A program made the translations under genes and the position numbers. DNA of 64,000 nt from Candidatus Butyricimonas faecavium (GTDB lineage Bacteria > Bacteroidota > Bacteroidia > Bacteroidales > Marinifilaceae), in the NCBI GenBank assembly GCA_944321125.1, contig CALUKD010000001.1:124001-188000 (forward strand). Direction: 5' to 3'. Shown here in pieces: positions 46,381-55,512 of this stretch. How positions within the stretch are numbered: position 1 is the first letter of the stretch; each line of letters starts with the position of its first letter. The notes below the pieces were generated by a model. The model did no database searches and was not told the DNA's origin. It was given only the letters and a program-made list of their open reading frames with translations.

Positions 46381-47217
46381 ATGAAAGCAAATAAGATTCA
46401 GAAAATAGAAATCCGCAATATATGGGGAAAATATAATTTCCGGTGGGAAAATCTCAATCCCGATGTGAATATTTTGACTGGTATTAACGGTAGCGGAAAA
46501 ACCACGTTCTTCAATATTATTGACGCCTTACTTTCAGCAGATATTAAACGCTTGAAATTATATAATATCGAAGCAGAGATCACGATTGATAACATCTTGA
46601 TCAGCTTCCGGAAAAATAGTACCCTTGCCTCTGTAAAGCAAAAGTTAGCCGGGGTAAATTATTTAAAAATAAGTACATTTGATGTACCTATCCGTGACCG
46701 TCGAAAAATGGGTAAAGAGGATAGCCCTTTGCTTAGTGAATTGAAGGAAATCGTATACAGTGTGGGCGAAAATAACAATTCATTTTCCGATTACCGCCTT
46801 CGGGCCACAAATTTCCCGGATCAGGCAGAAAAGATCAACCGCAGGATTCGCAAATTCTATGACACGGTGAACCATCTGTTTGCTGGAACAGGAAAAACCA
46901 TCGAGATTGACCCGATGACCAATCAACTGGTTTTTCGGGATGGGGATGAAATTATACATCTCTACAAGCTATCATCGGGTGAAAAGCAGTTATTGATTAT
47001 TCTGCTCCGCGTGTTCTTGATGGACGAGCAACCCTATATACTGCTCATGGATGAACCGGAAATTTCGTTACATATCGAGTGGCAGTACCGTCTTTTTGAA
47101 GAAATTCAAAAACTGAATCCCCATTGTCAAATCATTACTTCCACCCACTCCCCAAGTTTGTTTGGCGATGGCTGGGGTGACAAGTTGGTATTCATCGAAG
47201 ATTTGTTAATTCAGTAA
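46381..47217 (+). CDS. AAA/ABC-type ATPase paired with DUF4435 protein
   Basis: 278 residues, SMC/Rad50-like ATPase head without a long coiled coil: Walker A GINGSGKTT (34-42), signature LSSGEKQ (197-203), Walker B ILLMDEPE (220-227) and the switch STHSP around His256. Such ATPases pair with TOPRIM-like effectors in defence modules; AriA of PARIS and the OLD family are the closest architectures I know, though AriA is longer. It starts after its own promoter box and is followed 53 bases later by the DUF4435 gene. Function in defence is inference. Confidence 0.85.
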   Translation: MKANKIQKIEIRNIWGKYNFRWENLNPDVNILTGINGSGKTTFFNIIDALLSADIKRLKLYNIEAEITIDNILISFRKNSTLASVKQKLAGVNYLKISTFDVPIRDRRKMGKEDSPLLSELKEIVYSVGENNNSFSDYRLRATNFPDQAEKINRRIRKFYDTVNHLFAGTGKTIEIDPMTNQLVFRDGDEIIHLYKLSSGEKQLLIILLRVFLMDEQPYILLMDEPEISLHIEWQYRLFEEIQKLNPHCQIITSTHSPSLFGDGWGDKLVFIEDLLIQ

Positions 47218-47270
47218 CTTTATCAATTTTAGGAACCTATTTAACTTTTAGCTTTTAATTCTTATTTTCT

Positions 47271-48227
47271 ATGTATCGTCCTCCCGTTTCCAAAGAAAAA
47301 TATTACTACCACGCAGCTAAACGTTTTATGATGGACGCCCAGCTCTTACGTTGTAGGGCAGCTATTCACGTGGAAGATAAAGACGATATTGTTTTCTGGA
47401 GTAATATCTTCAAACATTTCCGCCCGAATGATCGGTTTCATTTCATCGCAGGTTCCCGAAATGAACGGGGACATGAAACCAAAGGCGTAACGCAATGTTT
47501 GAAATATGTTAAATATTTAAACCCGAAATTTTTTATCTGCATCGACAGTGATTATCGCTATTTGCTGCAAGAACAAGGAATTGATGTCAAGCATTACATT
47601 TTCCAGACCTATACCTACTCTTTCGAGAACCATCATTGTTATGACAAGGGTTTGAACGAGCTATGCTACCGAATCACGACTCTGCCTAACAACGTGTTCG
47701 ACTTTCACCAGTTTATGAAAGAGTATTCGAATATTGTGTATAAATTATTCCTGTGGCACCTTTATTTCTTAGTGGCAGATCCCAAACGATTCTCGATCGC
47801 TGATTTCAACGAGCTAATTTCATTTCAATGGCAACGTCGACCGGACATCCGCCAAAACGGACGCCACGAGTTAAACAAGCTTAAAGAACGAATCGGACAA
47901 AAACTTGCCCAACTCCGGAAGAATTATCCTAAAGCAAACCTTTCCATACTAGAGGAAAAGTACCAAAAACTGGGACTAACCCCGGACACCACGTATCTCT
48001 TTATACGGGGGCATAATATTTACGACATGGTTTACATATTGAATCGGGAAGTTTGTAAGAAGGTACTACGGATTGCAAAAAATTCATATTCCAATTCAGA
48101 ACAACCGCCCCATGTAAACCTTTTCGGTTATCGAAATAGTATTGACGATCAATTAAAAAAGAATTTACATTTCGGAGCTTATCCTGCCATTCGCAAGATA
48201 GAAGAAGATATTCACCTTTTATTCTAG
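47271..48227 (+). CDS. DUF4435 (TOPRIM-like) protein, putative effector of AAA-DUF4435 pair
   Basis: 318 residues. The N-terminal part has a TOPRIM-like pattern: a strand ending IHVEDKDD (Glu35) and FICIDSDYRYL (Asp92, Asp94), the acidic residues that bind metal in TOPRIM nucleases. The C-terminal 200 residues are helical with a clear basic segment (about 195-225). In PARIS the DUF4435 protein AriB is the toxic nuclease kept in check by the ATPase. Here the pair is chromosomal between metabolic genes. Its end overlaps the convergent sensor gene by four bases. Confidence 0.82.
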   Translation: MYRPPVSKEKYYYHAAKRFMMDAQLLRCRAAIHVEDKDDIVFWSNIFKHFRPNDRFHFIAGSRNERGHETKGVTQCLKYVKYLNPKFFICIDSDYRYLLQEQGIDVKHYIFQTYTYSFENHHCYDKGLNELCYRITTLPNNVFDFHQFMKEYSNIVYKLFLWHLYFLVADPKRFSIADFNELISFQWQRRPDIRQNGRHELNKLKERIGQKLAQLRKNYPKANLSILEEKYQKLGLTPDTTYLFIRGHNIYDMVYILNREVCKKVLRIAKNSYSNSEQPPHVNLFGYRNSIDDQLKKNLHFGAYPAIRKIEEDIHLLF

Positions 48228-49489
48228 GGGTTTTGCTTACTTCTGGAAGGTAATACGGTTAAGATGGCTTTATGAGCTTCACCATTCTTTCCGATCGTAA
48301 AATGAATACAAACTCGTATTCGCTTACCGGATGGCGTATTTTTCCATTTAGGTCCCTCGGCCAACAATCGGATAACTTCTTTATTACTCTCTTTCGAGAA
48401 CCCACTTTCTACCCTGATCCGGCTGGGAACTTTCTTCCTATTCAACTCGAACGAGAGTATAACCGCCCCCATTTTATTCGAATCCAAGTCTACCTTCGGA
48501 TAGCGTAACGCTTTTTCCATATATTGATTGAAATGGAGAACATCATTTTCAGACACCAATGTATCAAGCACGGCATTTTGCCTACCGGAGACAGCAGAGG
48601 CTCCCCGTATTTCTACATTAGACATTTCGACCTCCCGTTTTTTCGCAATACCATAACCGGTAACAACAGTTTCGTTCATACTTTCCGCATCTTCTTCCAT
48701 CTTCACGTGCAATTTATCTCCCGCCTTAACCAAAATATGCTGAGATTTCATCCCGACAAAAGAAAAGGTAAGTAAACTTTCCGATGAAGGGAGTTCCAAA
48801 CTAAAGTGCCCATTAATATCCGAGGCTACTCCTATCGTGGAACCGGGAAAAATTACAGTCACTCCCGCTAAAGGATTACCCTTTTCATCCGTTATCGTAC
48901 CCGATACGTGATTACTGGCTACCTTCATTTTCCGAGTCATTAGTCGGGAAGTATCTTTCATTTGAACATTTGCCAAACAAATTTCCTGATCAGCAAGTTC
49001 TTCCATCACCATTTCCCGTACAGAATCCTTTCTTCTTACCATTTTGTTATCCGAGAGTAGCAACTGTCTTTTACCATTTGGGCGTACCGCTAAAGAATCC
49101 GTTCTACCGGATAAATCTATCACTCTCTCACTTCTAGGTATCATTCTCTCTTGCGTCTTCACCGAATCTAATAATTGGGCTACCGTTACGGGTACCTCAA
49201 AAGTTTTCTCCTGCCGGATAAACCACCATGTCCCGCAAGCCAATAAAACCGTTAACGAAGCCGCAACATATATCCATGTCCGTTTGTGTTTACGGGAAAA
49301 ACGGGCTCGCTCGTTCAATTGACGTTCTAAGCGAATCAAGCCCTCAAGAGGATCGCTTGGCGTTGAAGTCAACCCTTCCAACGCCTCGTACAAAAACGGA
49401 TCGGATAAAGCCTCCCGCTCCATACGGTTAGCAGCCTTTCCCTTCCGGTTGCCATGCAGGTATTCTTTTATGTCGTCAATCCGTTTCAT
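48224..49489 (-). CDS. Membrane sensor with carboxypeptidase-like and TonB C-terminal domains
   Basis: 421 residues. N-terminal cytoplasmic helices (about 1-68) likely bind the sigma factor; one membrane helix (about 72-90); a periplasmic linker; a carboxypeptidase-regulatory-like domain (about 194-265, GNPLAGVTVIFPG, GHFSLEL); the SusC-like peptide VVTGYG (275-280); and a TonB-C-type domain (about 325-410). It overlaps the sigma gene by 14 bases. I read it as an anti-sigma or energy-transducing sensor. The combination of sigma-binding head, SusC-like middle and TonB end is unusual. Confidence 0.75.
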   Translation of the reverse strand: MKRIDDIKEYLHGNRKGKAANRMEREALSDPFLYEALEGLTSTPSDPLEGLIRLERQLNERARFSRKHKRTWIYVAASLTVLLACGTWWFIRQEKTFEVPVTVAQLLDSVKTQERMIPRSERVIDLSGRTDSLAVRPNGKRQLLLSDNKMVRRKDSVREMVMEELADQEICLANVQMKDTSRLMTRKMKVASNHVSGTITDEKGNPLAGVTVIFPGSTIGVASDINGHFSLELPSSESLLTFSFVGMKSQHILVKAGDKLHVKMEEDAESMNETVVTGYGIAKKREVEMSNVEIRGASAVSGRQNAVLDTLVSENDVLHFNQYMEKALRYPKVDLDSNKMGAVILSFELNRKKVPSRIRVESGFSKESNKEVIRLLAEGPKWKNTPSGKRIRVCIHFTIGKNGEAHKAILTVLPSRSKQNP

Positions 49490-50054
49490 TTGATGTTATC
49501 CCTTTACGTTCCAAACACAATTTCAAATTCCGTTTCCCATTCTGTATAAAGCTCTTTACCATTTTCGAGGAAAAACCCGTACGCTCTTCCACTTCCTTGT
49601 ACGAAAGTTCATCTAAGAAGAAATATTTCACACTGACACGTTGTCTTTCAGGTAAACCTTCAACACATTCTCGTAACGATTTCTCCCGATTCTCCCTCTC
49701 ATCCACAACAGTAAGATGAAAATCATCGCAGAATTCCATAAAAGAATCGTCTAAAGAAATAGATAAATTTTTACTTCTTTTCCGGATTTCCATCAAACAA
49801 TTATTGCGAATACAGGTGTATAGCCAAGCTTTAAATGATTGTATCTCCACTTCTTTTACCTTCACAATCAATTCTTCAAATAATTGCATAACGGCATCTT
49901 GCGCATCTTCCGGTCGCTTCAGATATTTTAATGCTACCCCGTACACCAAAGGCATGTATCTTTTATAAGCTTCCACGAAATACGCCAAGTCACCACTGTC
50001 ACAATACTTTTTCAGCAGTTCTTCATCCGTTATGTTCTCCTGACCCTGCTTCAC
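49476..50054 (-). CDS. ECF-type RNA polymerase sigma factor
   Basis: 192 residues: region 2 (about 25-95, LKRPEDAQDAVMQLFEEL) and region 4 (about 125-180, LSYKEVEERTGFSSKMVKSFIQNGKRNL). It belongs to a different subgroup from the two SusCD-linked sigma factors, being partnered by the TonB-C sensor rather than FecR. Divergently encoded from the vWA protein at 50170, whose promoter it might control. It has its own consensus promoter box. Confidence 0.9.
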   Translation of the reverse strand: MKQGQENITDEELLKKYCDSGDLAYFVEAYKRYMPLVYGVALKYLKRPEDAQDAVMQLFEELIVKVKEVEIQSFKAWLYTCIRNNCLMEIRKRSKNLSISLDDSFMEFCDDFHLTVVDERENREKSLRECVEGLPERQRVSVKYFFLDELSYKEVEERTGFSSKMVKSFIQNGKRNLKLCLERKGITSNETD

Positions 50055-50075
50055 ATATTTATGTGTTGATTTTTA

Positions 50076-50107
50076 CAAATATAAGAATTAAAAAAATTCT
50101 CTCTAAA
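50076..50107 (-). promoter_or_regulatory. Promoter of the sigma/sensor operon
   Basis: On the minus strand TATATTTG (50076-50083) with TTTA 20 bases further upstream (50104-50107). The start would be about 15 bases before the sigma ATG. Confidence 0.55.
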
Positions 50108-50169
50108 AATTTATGGAATTTCTTTTAGCCTGTCATCTTAGGATAAAACGAATCTGAAAATAACAACTT

Positions 50170-52017
50170 ATGAAAACAAATGGTATTCTAAAGAAATTAG
50201 CATGGGGATTAGTTATATTCATCGGATTATCCCCTACCGTTTTAGCCCAAAAAATCCAAGTAAGCGGTAAAGTAATGCTTGCCGCAGACAGTTCGGCATT
50301 ACCCGGAGTCTCCATTCTCATTAAAAACACGAATATAGGTGTAGTCTCCAATTCACAGGGAAATTACACGATACAGGCAAACACGGGTGACACCTTACGT
50401 TTCAGTTTTATCGGGTTAGAAATTCAATATATCCCAGTAAAAGAAAGGATATTAAACGTCTATCTAAAAGAGGACGAAATGGTTATGGAAGAAAAAAGTA
50501 TTGTCACCGGATACGGAGTCACTCATCATGAAAATGCCACACTAAAACTTCATCCCGGGATACGTATCCGAGAAAGACCAATAGCGTTCACTCACCAACA
50601 AAACACGGAAGAATATAGTGAATTTGCCGCAAATCGTTTCTTACCGGCATTAGATGAACCCCTTTCCACGTTCTCGATCGACGTGGACAATGCAGCTTAT
50701 TCTAATGTACGACGCTTTATTAATCAAGGATTTCTTCCCCCAGTTGATGCCATACGCACGGAAGAGTTCCTGAATTATTTCACCTATGACTATCCTGCTC
50801 CACAGAGAAAAGCCCCGATAAGTGTTATCACCGAAGTATCCAACGCCCCATGGGATATGCGACACAAGCTGATACACATCGGGATCAAGGCAAAAGAGGT
50901 TTCCACGGATAATCTTCCTGTTTCCAATTTTGTATTCTTAATTGACGTGTCCGGCTCCATGAGTGACGCAAATAAACTCCCGTTGTTGAAATCATCTTTG
51001 AAATTACTCGTGAAACAGCTTCGCCCGCAAGACCGGGTAGCAATTGTTACTTACGCAAACCACACGAAAGAGGTACTTTCCTCTACTCCGGGAGGTGATA
51101 AAGCTAAAATTCTAGATGCAATCGACGGATTATATGCCAGTGGTGGTACTGCCGGTGGAGATGGCATACAAAGAGCCTACCGGGTTGCCGAGAGCAATTT
51201 CGTAAAAGGAGGTAATAATCGTATCATTCTAGCTACCGACGGGGATTTCAATATCGGAATTTCTTCACCCCAAGAACTGGAAAAGATGATTGAAATGAAA
51301 CGAGCTACCGGTATATACTTGACAGTTTTAGGCTTCGGGATGGGAAATTATAAAGATAACCGAATGCAGGTTCTTGCCGAGAAAGGAAACGGGAATCACG
51401 CTTATATTGATAACTTAACAGAAGCGAAGAAAGTATTAGTGAATGAATTCGGCGGAACCCTTTTCACGGTTGCCAAAGACGTGAAGATTCAAGTGGAATT
51501 CAATCCCGCCAAAGTGCAAGCCTATCGCTTGATCGGCTACGAAAGCCGTCTGTTGGAAGCAAAAGATTTCAATGATGACACGAAAGATGCCGGAGAAATG
51601 GGTGCCGGACATAGTGTTACCGCTTTATACGAGATCATTCCGGTTGGAGTTAAAAGTAATTTTGCTCCCAATATCGACCCCTTGAAATACCAGAAAACTG
51701 AAAAGAAAATATTAACGGATAGTCCGGAACTATTAACCGTGAAACTTCGCTACAAACAACCGGATTCACATAAAAGTTCTAAAATGGAAGTAACTGTTAT
51801 TGACAGTAATACCCCACTTAAAAAGAGCTCTGAAAATTTCCGCTTCTCCGCCGCCGTTGCCGGATTCGGAATGTTATTACAAAATTCGGACTACCACCGT
51901 AATGATTTTACATTCGACGATGTTATAAACCTTGCCAAACAAGCCACAAATTACGATCCGGAAGGGTATAGAAAAGAGTTTATCCGGTTGGTTGAAAGTG
52001 CCGCTTTGTTAAAATGA
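50170..52017 (+). CDS. von Willebrand factor A (YfbK-like) protein with SusC-like N-terminal domain
   Basis: 615 residues. Signal peptide (about 1-26, VLAQ); carboxypeptidase-regulatory-like domain (about 30-100, LPGVSILIKN); the SusC-type peptide VTGYG (112-116); a YfbK-type N-terminal vWF segment (about 145-215); a vWA domain with the MIDAS motif DVSGS (259-263), a conserved Thr and TDGD; and a DUF3520-like C-terminal region. Expected in the periplasm or cell envelope, binding a protein partner through a metal ion. It is divergent from the sigma/sensor pair, and both proteins carry the same SusC-derived segment. Confidence 0.88.
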   Translation: MKTNGILKKLAWGLVIFIGLSPTVLAQKIQVSGKVMLAADSSALPGVSILIKNTNIGVVSNSQGNYTIQANTGDTLRFSFIGLEIQYIPVKERILNVYLKEDEMVMEEKSIVTGYGVTHHENATLKLHPGIRIRERPIAFTHQQNTEEYSEFAANRFLPALDEPLSTFSIDVDNAAYSNVRRFINQGFLPPVDAIRTEEFLNYFTYDYPAPQRKAPISVITEVSNAPWDMRHKLIHIGIKAKEVSTDNLPVSNFVFLIDVSGSMSDANKLPLLKSSLKLLVKQLRPQDRVAIVTYANHTKEVLSSTPGGDKAKILDAIDGLYASGGTAGGDGIQRAYRVAESNFVKGGNNRIILATDGDFNIGISSPQELEKMIEMKRATGIYLTVLGFGMGNYKDNRMQVLAEKGNGNHAYIDNLTEAKKVLVNEFGGTLFTVAKDVKIQVEFNPAKVQAYRLIGYESRLLEAKDFNDDTKDAGEMGAGHSVTALYEIIPVGVKSNFAPNIDPLKYQKTEKKILTDSPELLTVKLRYKQPDSHKSSKMEVTVIDSNTPLKKSSENFRFSAAVAGFGMLLQNSDYHRNDFTFDDVINLAKQATNYDPEGYRKEFIRLVESAALLK

Positions 52018-52025
52018 ACAAAATA

Positions 52026-52055
52026 AAATTGACCGGAAAGTTTTCCGGCCAATTT
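52026..52055. terminator. Bidirectional terminator between vWA gene and DUF3298-type gene
   Basis: An A/T-flanked stem with CCGGAAA and TTTCCGG-type arms (AAATTGACCGGAAA...TTCCGGCCAATTT) between convergent genes. The symmetric A and T ends suit both directions. Confidence 0.75.
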
Positions 52056-52073
52056 CTATAAAACAAGATCACT

Positions 52074-52763
52074 TTATTTTATCAACAAATCGTTTTTCAA
52101 TGCTGTCCGGGGCACAGTCACTTCTGCCACCCCACACGCATAAGCTCCCAACACATATTGACCATAGGTAAAGCAAACAGACTTCTTGTTGAAGTTTACA
52201 GTGGTCACGTCTTTCAACGTGGGATCTGTTGTAAAACAACCTTCCAGATTCTTGAAATTCGCTTTCAATTGAGCATTAATCTGCGCTTCATTCATATAAT
52301 TCAACACCTCTTGATTGGTTAAGAATTTCTGATTCTGCACGTCATAATTGAACGTGTAGAAATTCGTTATTCCATGTGCCCCACCCGTAAACGTGTAAAC
52401 CATTAAACGAACACTCACGTACTGGTCGTTCGCCATAAACACGCTATCTTTTACTTGCAACTCGTATATCCATGCCGGGCGCTCTTCCCCACTTCCTTGC
52501 CATGACTGGAAAAAATCGTTCGCATCAGCCTTCAAACTATCCTGCAAATCATTCACGAACTTCTCAATCTTCTTATTCAGTACTTCGCAACTTTTATTCA
52601 CGTCCGCATCAGCAGACGAGAACATGGAACGATTTACCGTAATGTCCCAATTCTCAGCATTTGCCGTAATCTTTTCATTTTTCACGTCCAAATCCTGAAC
52701 CTTCGGCTGGCATCCAATAAAAGCAAATGCCATAAAAATTGCCATAATTAGTGTACTTTTCAT
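52074..52763 (-). CDS. DUF3298-family lipoprotein, copy 1
   Basis: About 229 residues from the ATG at 52763, chosen because it gives a proper lipoprotein signal (FAFIGCQPK); the longer reading adds 11 polar residues. A DUF4163-like region (about 35-120) and a DUF3298 C-terminal region (about 130-225, GGAHGITNFYTFNYD) are related to the extracellular part of RsiV anti-sigma proteins, but no cytoplasmic domain is present. Paralogous to the next gene upstream. Function unknown. Confidence 0.82.
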   Translation of the reverse strand: MKSTLIMAIFMAFAFIGCQPKVQDLDVKNEKITANAENWDITVNRSMFSSADADVNKSCEVLNKKIEKFVNDLQDSLKADANDFFQSWQGSGEERPAWIYELQVKDSVFMANDQYVSVRLMVYTFTGGAHGITNFYTFNYDVQNQKFLTNQEVLNYMNEAQINAQLKANFKNLEGCFTTDPTLKDVTTVNFNKKSVCFTYGQYVLGAYACGVAEVTVPRTALKNDLLIK

Positions 52764-52850
52764 AGTGTGTTTTGTTTTTTTGTGTGTATTATACAAATGT
52801 ATAAAATTTAAACATCACCGTGTACAAACGATTTACTATTTTTTCAATAA

Positions 52851-52875
52851 AAGAGCGATCCTTTCGGATCGCCCT
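52851..52875 (-). terminator. Terminator between the two DUF3298-type genes
   Basis: In the minus direction a GGCGATCC / GGATCGC hairpin with loop GAAA is followed by TCTTTTATTG. It lies 25 bases after the end of the upstream paralogue, so the two are separate transcripts. Confidence 0.75.
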
Positions 52876-52899
52876 CGTCCTCCCTACTATTCTCCCTAT

Positions 52900-53583
52900 C
52901 TATTTCAACAATAAATCACCTTTCAATAACATACGAGGTACAGATATTTCCGCCGCACCACAATAATGAGCACCTAAAACCAGCGGGTTATAAGTAAAGC
53001 AAATATCACTTTCTGAAAAGTTCACCGCAGTTACATTGGCCAGCGTAGGGATTTCCGAAAAACAGTTCTCCGGATTTTTGAAATTTCGTTGAATCTGCTC
53101 ATTAATCTCCACATGTTTATCCGTATTCAAAATCTTAGCCGTAGTCAGAAACTTTTTATCTTTCAAGCTATAATTAACCGCATAAAACTCGGTCAACCCA
53201 TTAGCTCCTCCTGTCAACGTATAAACCGAAAAACGGACACTGATATAATGACGATCCGCCATAAACACGCTGTCTGCAACATTCAGTTCAAACGGGATCA
53301 TCGGTTCTTCTTTTATCTCTTGTACTCTTTGTAAATACTCGTTTAACCGTGCTTTTAAATCATTTTGCAAACTGTCAATCAACCGGGAGATCTCCCCATT
53401 TACCGCCTTACATCCTTGCTCCACCTCAGCTTTCTGAGACGTAAACACCGGATAAGTTATCGTAATATCAAACTCATTGGTCTTGTAGGATAAAAAATCC
53501 TTTCCTATTTTTACTATTGTCTCTTCACATCCAGTAAAAAGCAATGCCAATAATACCACTACAAAAGTACAATTCCTTACCAT
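52900..53583 (-). CDS. DUF3298-family lipoprotein, copy 2
   Basis: About 227 residues from the ATG at 53583, which gives the lipoprotein signal LLALLFTGCEE; an upstream in-frame ATG would put 26 charged residues before it. Same layout as copy 1: DUF4163-like region, then GGANGLTEFYAVNYS of the DUF3298 region and an ending VPRMLLKGDLLLK that closely matches VPRTALKNDLLIK in copy 1. A tandem duplication with each copy terminated separately. Function unknown. Confidence 0.82.
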   Translation of the reverse strand: MVRNCTFVVVLLALLFTGCEETIVKIGKDFLSYKTNEFDITITYPVFTSQKAEVEQGCKAVNGEISRLIDSLQNDLKARLNEYLQRVQEIKEEPMIPFELNVADSVFMADRHYISVRFSVYTLTGGANGLTEFYAVNYSLKDKKFLTTAKILNTDKHVEINEQIQRNFKNPENCFSEIPTLANVTAVNFSESDICFTYNPLVLGAHYCGAAEISVPRMLLKGDLLLK

Positions 53584-53676
53584 CTTCCTTTTCTGTTTCA
53601 AATTCCGTGATATATACGGAAGGCTATGTATAAAGGTTCTGATAATATCCAAAAATATCAATCACTCCCCGCACTC

Positions 53677-54984
53677 TTATTTTTCCAACTCCAACGCTTG
53701 CAATTTCCGCTTTACCATCATCTGCACCATCATGCCCTGACGTTTATCTTCCAATTTCAATGATTCCATGTATGCTTGATTATAAGCCTCTTTTGCCTCT
53801 TCAAGTTGTTTCAAGGCTTTGTATGTATCCCCTAACATTGTCACAAAATTAACTCGATCCAACAAAGCTACGTTTTCATACTGTACCGCTTTCACCAACC
53901 ATTCTTTCGCTTGCATCAACTGCTCGTTATTCAATTTCCCCTTAGTCATTTGGTACATATTTTGAGCCATCTCGCCATAATCATTCGCCCCGATCTGGTC
54001 ACCCATCGTTTCTATATACTTTTTCATTAACTTGATGTAAGAAGGAATATCTTTTTTATAAGACAACAAATACATACCATCGTAATAGTACTTAAACTTT
54101 TCGTAAGGCGTTAATTTACTATTACTAGTCGGCATAATATCGTAAGCCATTTTCAAATCACCTTTAATCCTGTCAAGATATGTTTTATACTCGTTTTTAC
54201 CGGCTTTTGCCAAGTCTCCGATAATATTATTATTATATTCAACTAACAAAACCCCGGGAATTTCTCCTAAATTATTCAAATAAGAACTTAAATTTTTAGC
54301 CATAAATTCCATCACGGCATCATCTTTTACGTTTTTCTTGTTGAATCGGTTTACAATCTGGAAATCGGTCTTATTAATAAAATCCGGTCCCATTTTTACT
54401 TTTACGTAATCCGCATACAACTTGTCTATCCGTACAATCCATTTCTGCGCTTCCATTCCTTCTAAACCTCCCACATATTCAGGCGCCCGCTGTAAAAGCA
54501 ATTGTATATCGGCAAGATCTTTTTTAGATTTACAACGGCTATATAATTTTTCGAAACTCAGCTCCTCCCCACAAGCCACTTTTCCCGCATTCAACAAGTC
54601 TCCTTTCTCGCGAGCTCCCGCCAAACGTTGAATCACCGTACCGTCCGTTTTAAAGAAAATCAAAGTGGGTAGAAGACTTACATTATATTTTTCGGACACT
54701 TCTTTCTGCCATCCATCCTTTTCTACATCAACCTGCAAACACACAAACTTTTCGTTCATATATTTCCCGACCTCTTCATCCGGGAAAACTTTTTCCGCCA
54801 TTTGCTTGCAAGGACCACACCATACCGCATAAAAATCAACAAAAACCAATTTATCGGATTCTTTGGCTTTTACTAAAGCCTCCTCAAAAGTACCTTTAAA
54901 AAAATCTATCCCTTGAGCATAACCTTTCACGGAAGTACATGACAAAATAAAACCTATCAAGTAGTATATTATTCCATTCTTCAT
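53677..54984 (-). CDS. Periplasmic thioredoxin-family protein with helical C-terminal domain
   Basis: 435 residues with a signal peptide (about 1-24, GYAQG). The thioredoxin domain has FVDFYAVWCGPCKQM with intact WCGPC and SLLPTLIFF with the cis-proline. The C-terminal 270 residues are helical, including a TPR-like pair near residues 360-425 (ALLDRVNFVTMLGDTYKAL). It is the last gene of the second SusCD locus and parallels the thioredoxin gene at 18688 in the first. Probably keeps cysteines of envelope partners reduced. Confidence 0.87.
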   Translation of the reverse strand: MKNGIIYYLIGFILSCTSVKGYAQGIDFFKGTFEEALVKAKESDKLVFVDFYAVWCGPCKQMAEKVFPDEEVGKYMNEKFVCLQVDVEKDGWQKEVSEKYNVSLLPTLIFFKTDGTVIQRLAGAREKGDLLNAGKVACGEELSFEKLYSRCKSKKDLADIQLLLQRAPEYVGGLEGMEAQKWIVRIDKLYADYVKVKMGPDFINKTDFQIVNRFNKKNVKDDAVMEFMAKNLSSYLNNLGEIPGVLLVEYNNNIIGDLAKAGKNEYKTYLDRIKGDLKMAYDIMPTSNSKLTPYEKFKYYYDGMYLLSYKKDIPSYIKLMKKYIETMGDQIGANDYGEMAQNMYQMTKGKLNNEQLMQAKEWLVKAVQYENVALLDRVNFVTMLGDTYKALKQLEEAKEAYNQAYMESLKLEDKRQGMMVQMMVKRKLQALELEK

Positions 54985-55039
54985 ATTAAATTCATTTATT
55001 AAAATCGTCCCATCGCAAATACACCGGGACGAAGTTCTT

Positions 55040-55486
55040 CTATTTCTGCCGTATTATAAATGTAAATGCATCTTCAATTATTGCGCTATATTCCTCCGCC
55101 TCAACTTTCAACGAAACCGTATACCGTCCATTAGGAGATTCCGGAACAAAAGGAACTTCCATAACCCCTCCTCCACGAATTTTCAGTTCTGTTTTAAATA
55201 TTTCCGCATCACCACCATCCAAAGCTTTCACATCATACAATGAGTATTGAATAGGGGCCGTTCCCACCACCCCCTGAATTTGACTAGTAACCCAAGGAGC
55301 CTGTACTTTTTTCCTCATGTTATCATTCCGAACAATATTCCAATCATCTGTAATAAATCCCAGTTCTTTCCTGACAAGCATCGTGTCCGGCATATATTCT
55401 GCGTTATTTACATCCAAACAACCGACCTTTATGTCTTGGCATCCCCAAACGGCCAACGTGAAAAAAATAATGTATATATATTTCAT
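55040..55486 (-). CDS. Hypothetical lipoprotein of the second SusCD locus
   Basis: About 148 residues from the ATG at 55486, which gives a signal peptide with lipobox VWGC (Cys near residue 16). The mature part is beta-rich and ends PNGRYTVSLKVEAEEY...FIIRQK, compatible with one immunoglobulin-like or surface-binding domain. It resembles the small SusE/F-position lipoproteins without matching a family I can name. It lies between a fasciclin-like and a thioredoxin gene, all on the same strand. Confidence 0.7.
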   Translation of the reverse strand: MKYIYIIFFTLAVWGCQDIKVGCLDVNNAEYMPDTMLVRKELGFITDDWNIVRNDNMRKKVQAPWVTSQIQGVVGTAPIQYSLYDVKALDGGDAEIFKTELKIRGGGVMEVPFVPESPNGRYTVSLKVEAEEYSAIIEDAFTFIIRQK

Positions 55487-55512
55487 ATCTTCATGCATTT
55501 ACTATTTTTCAA

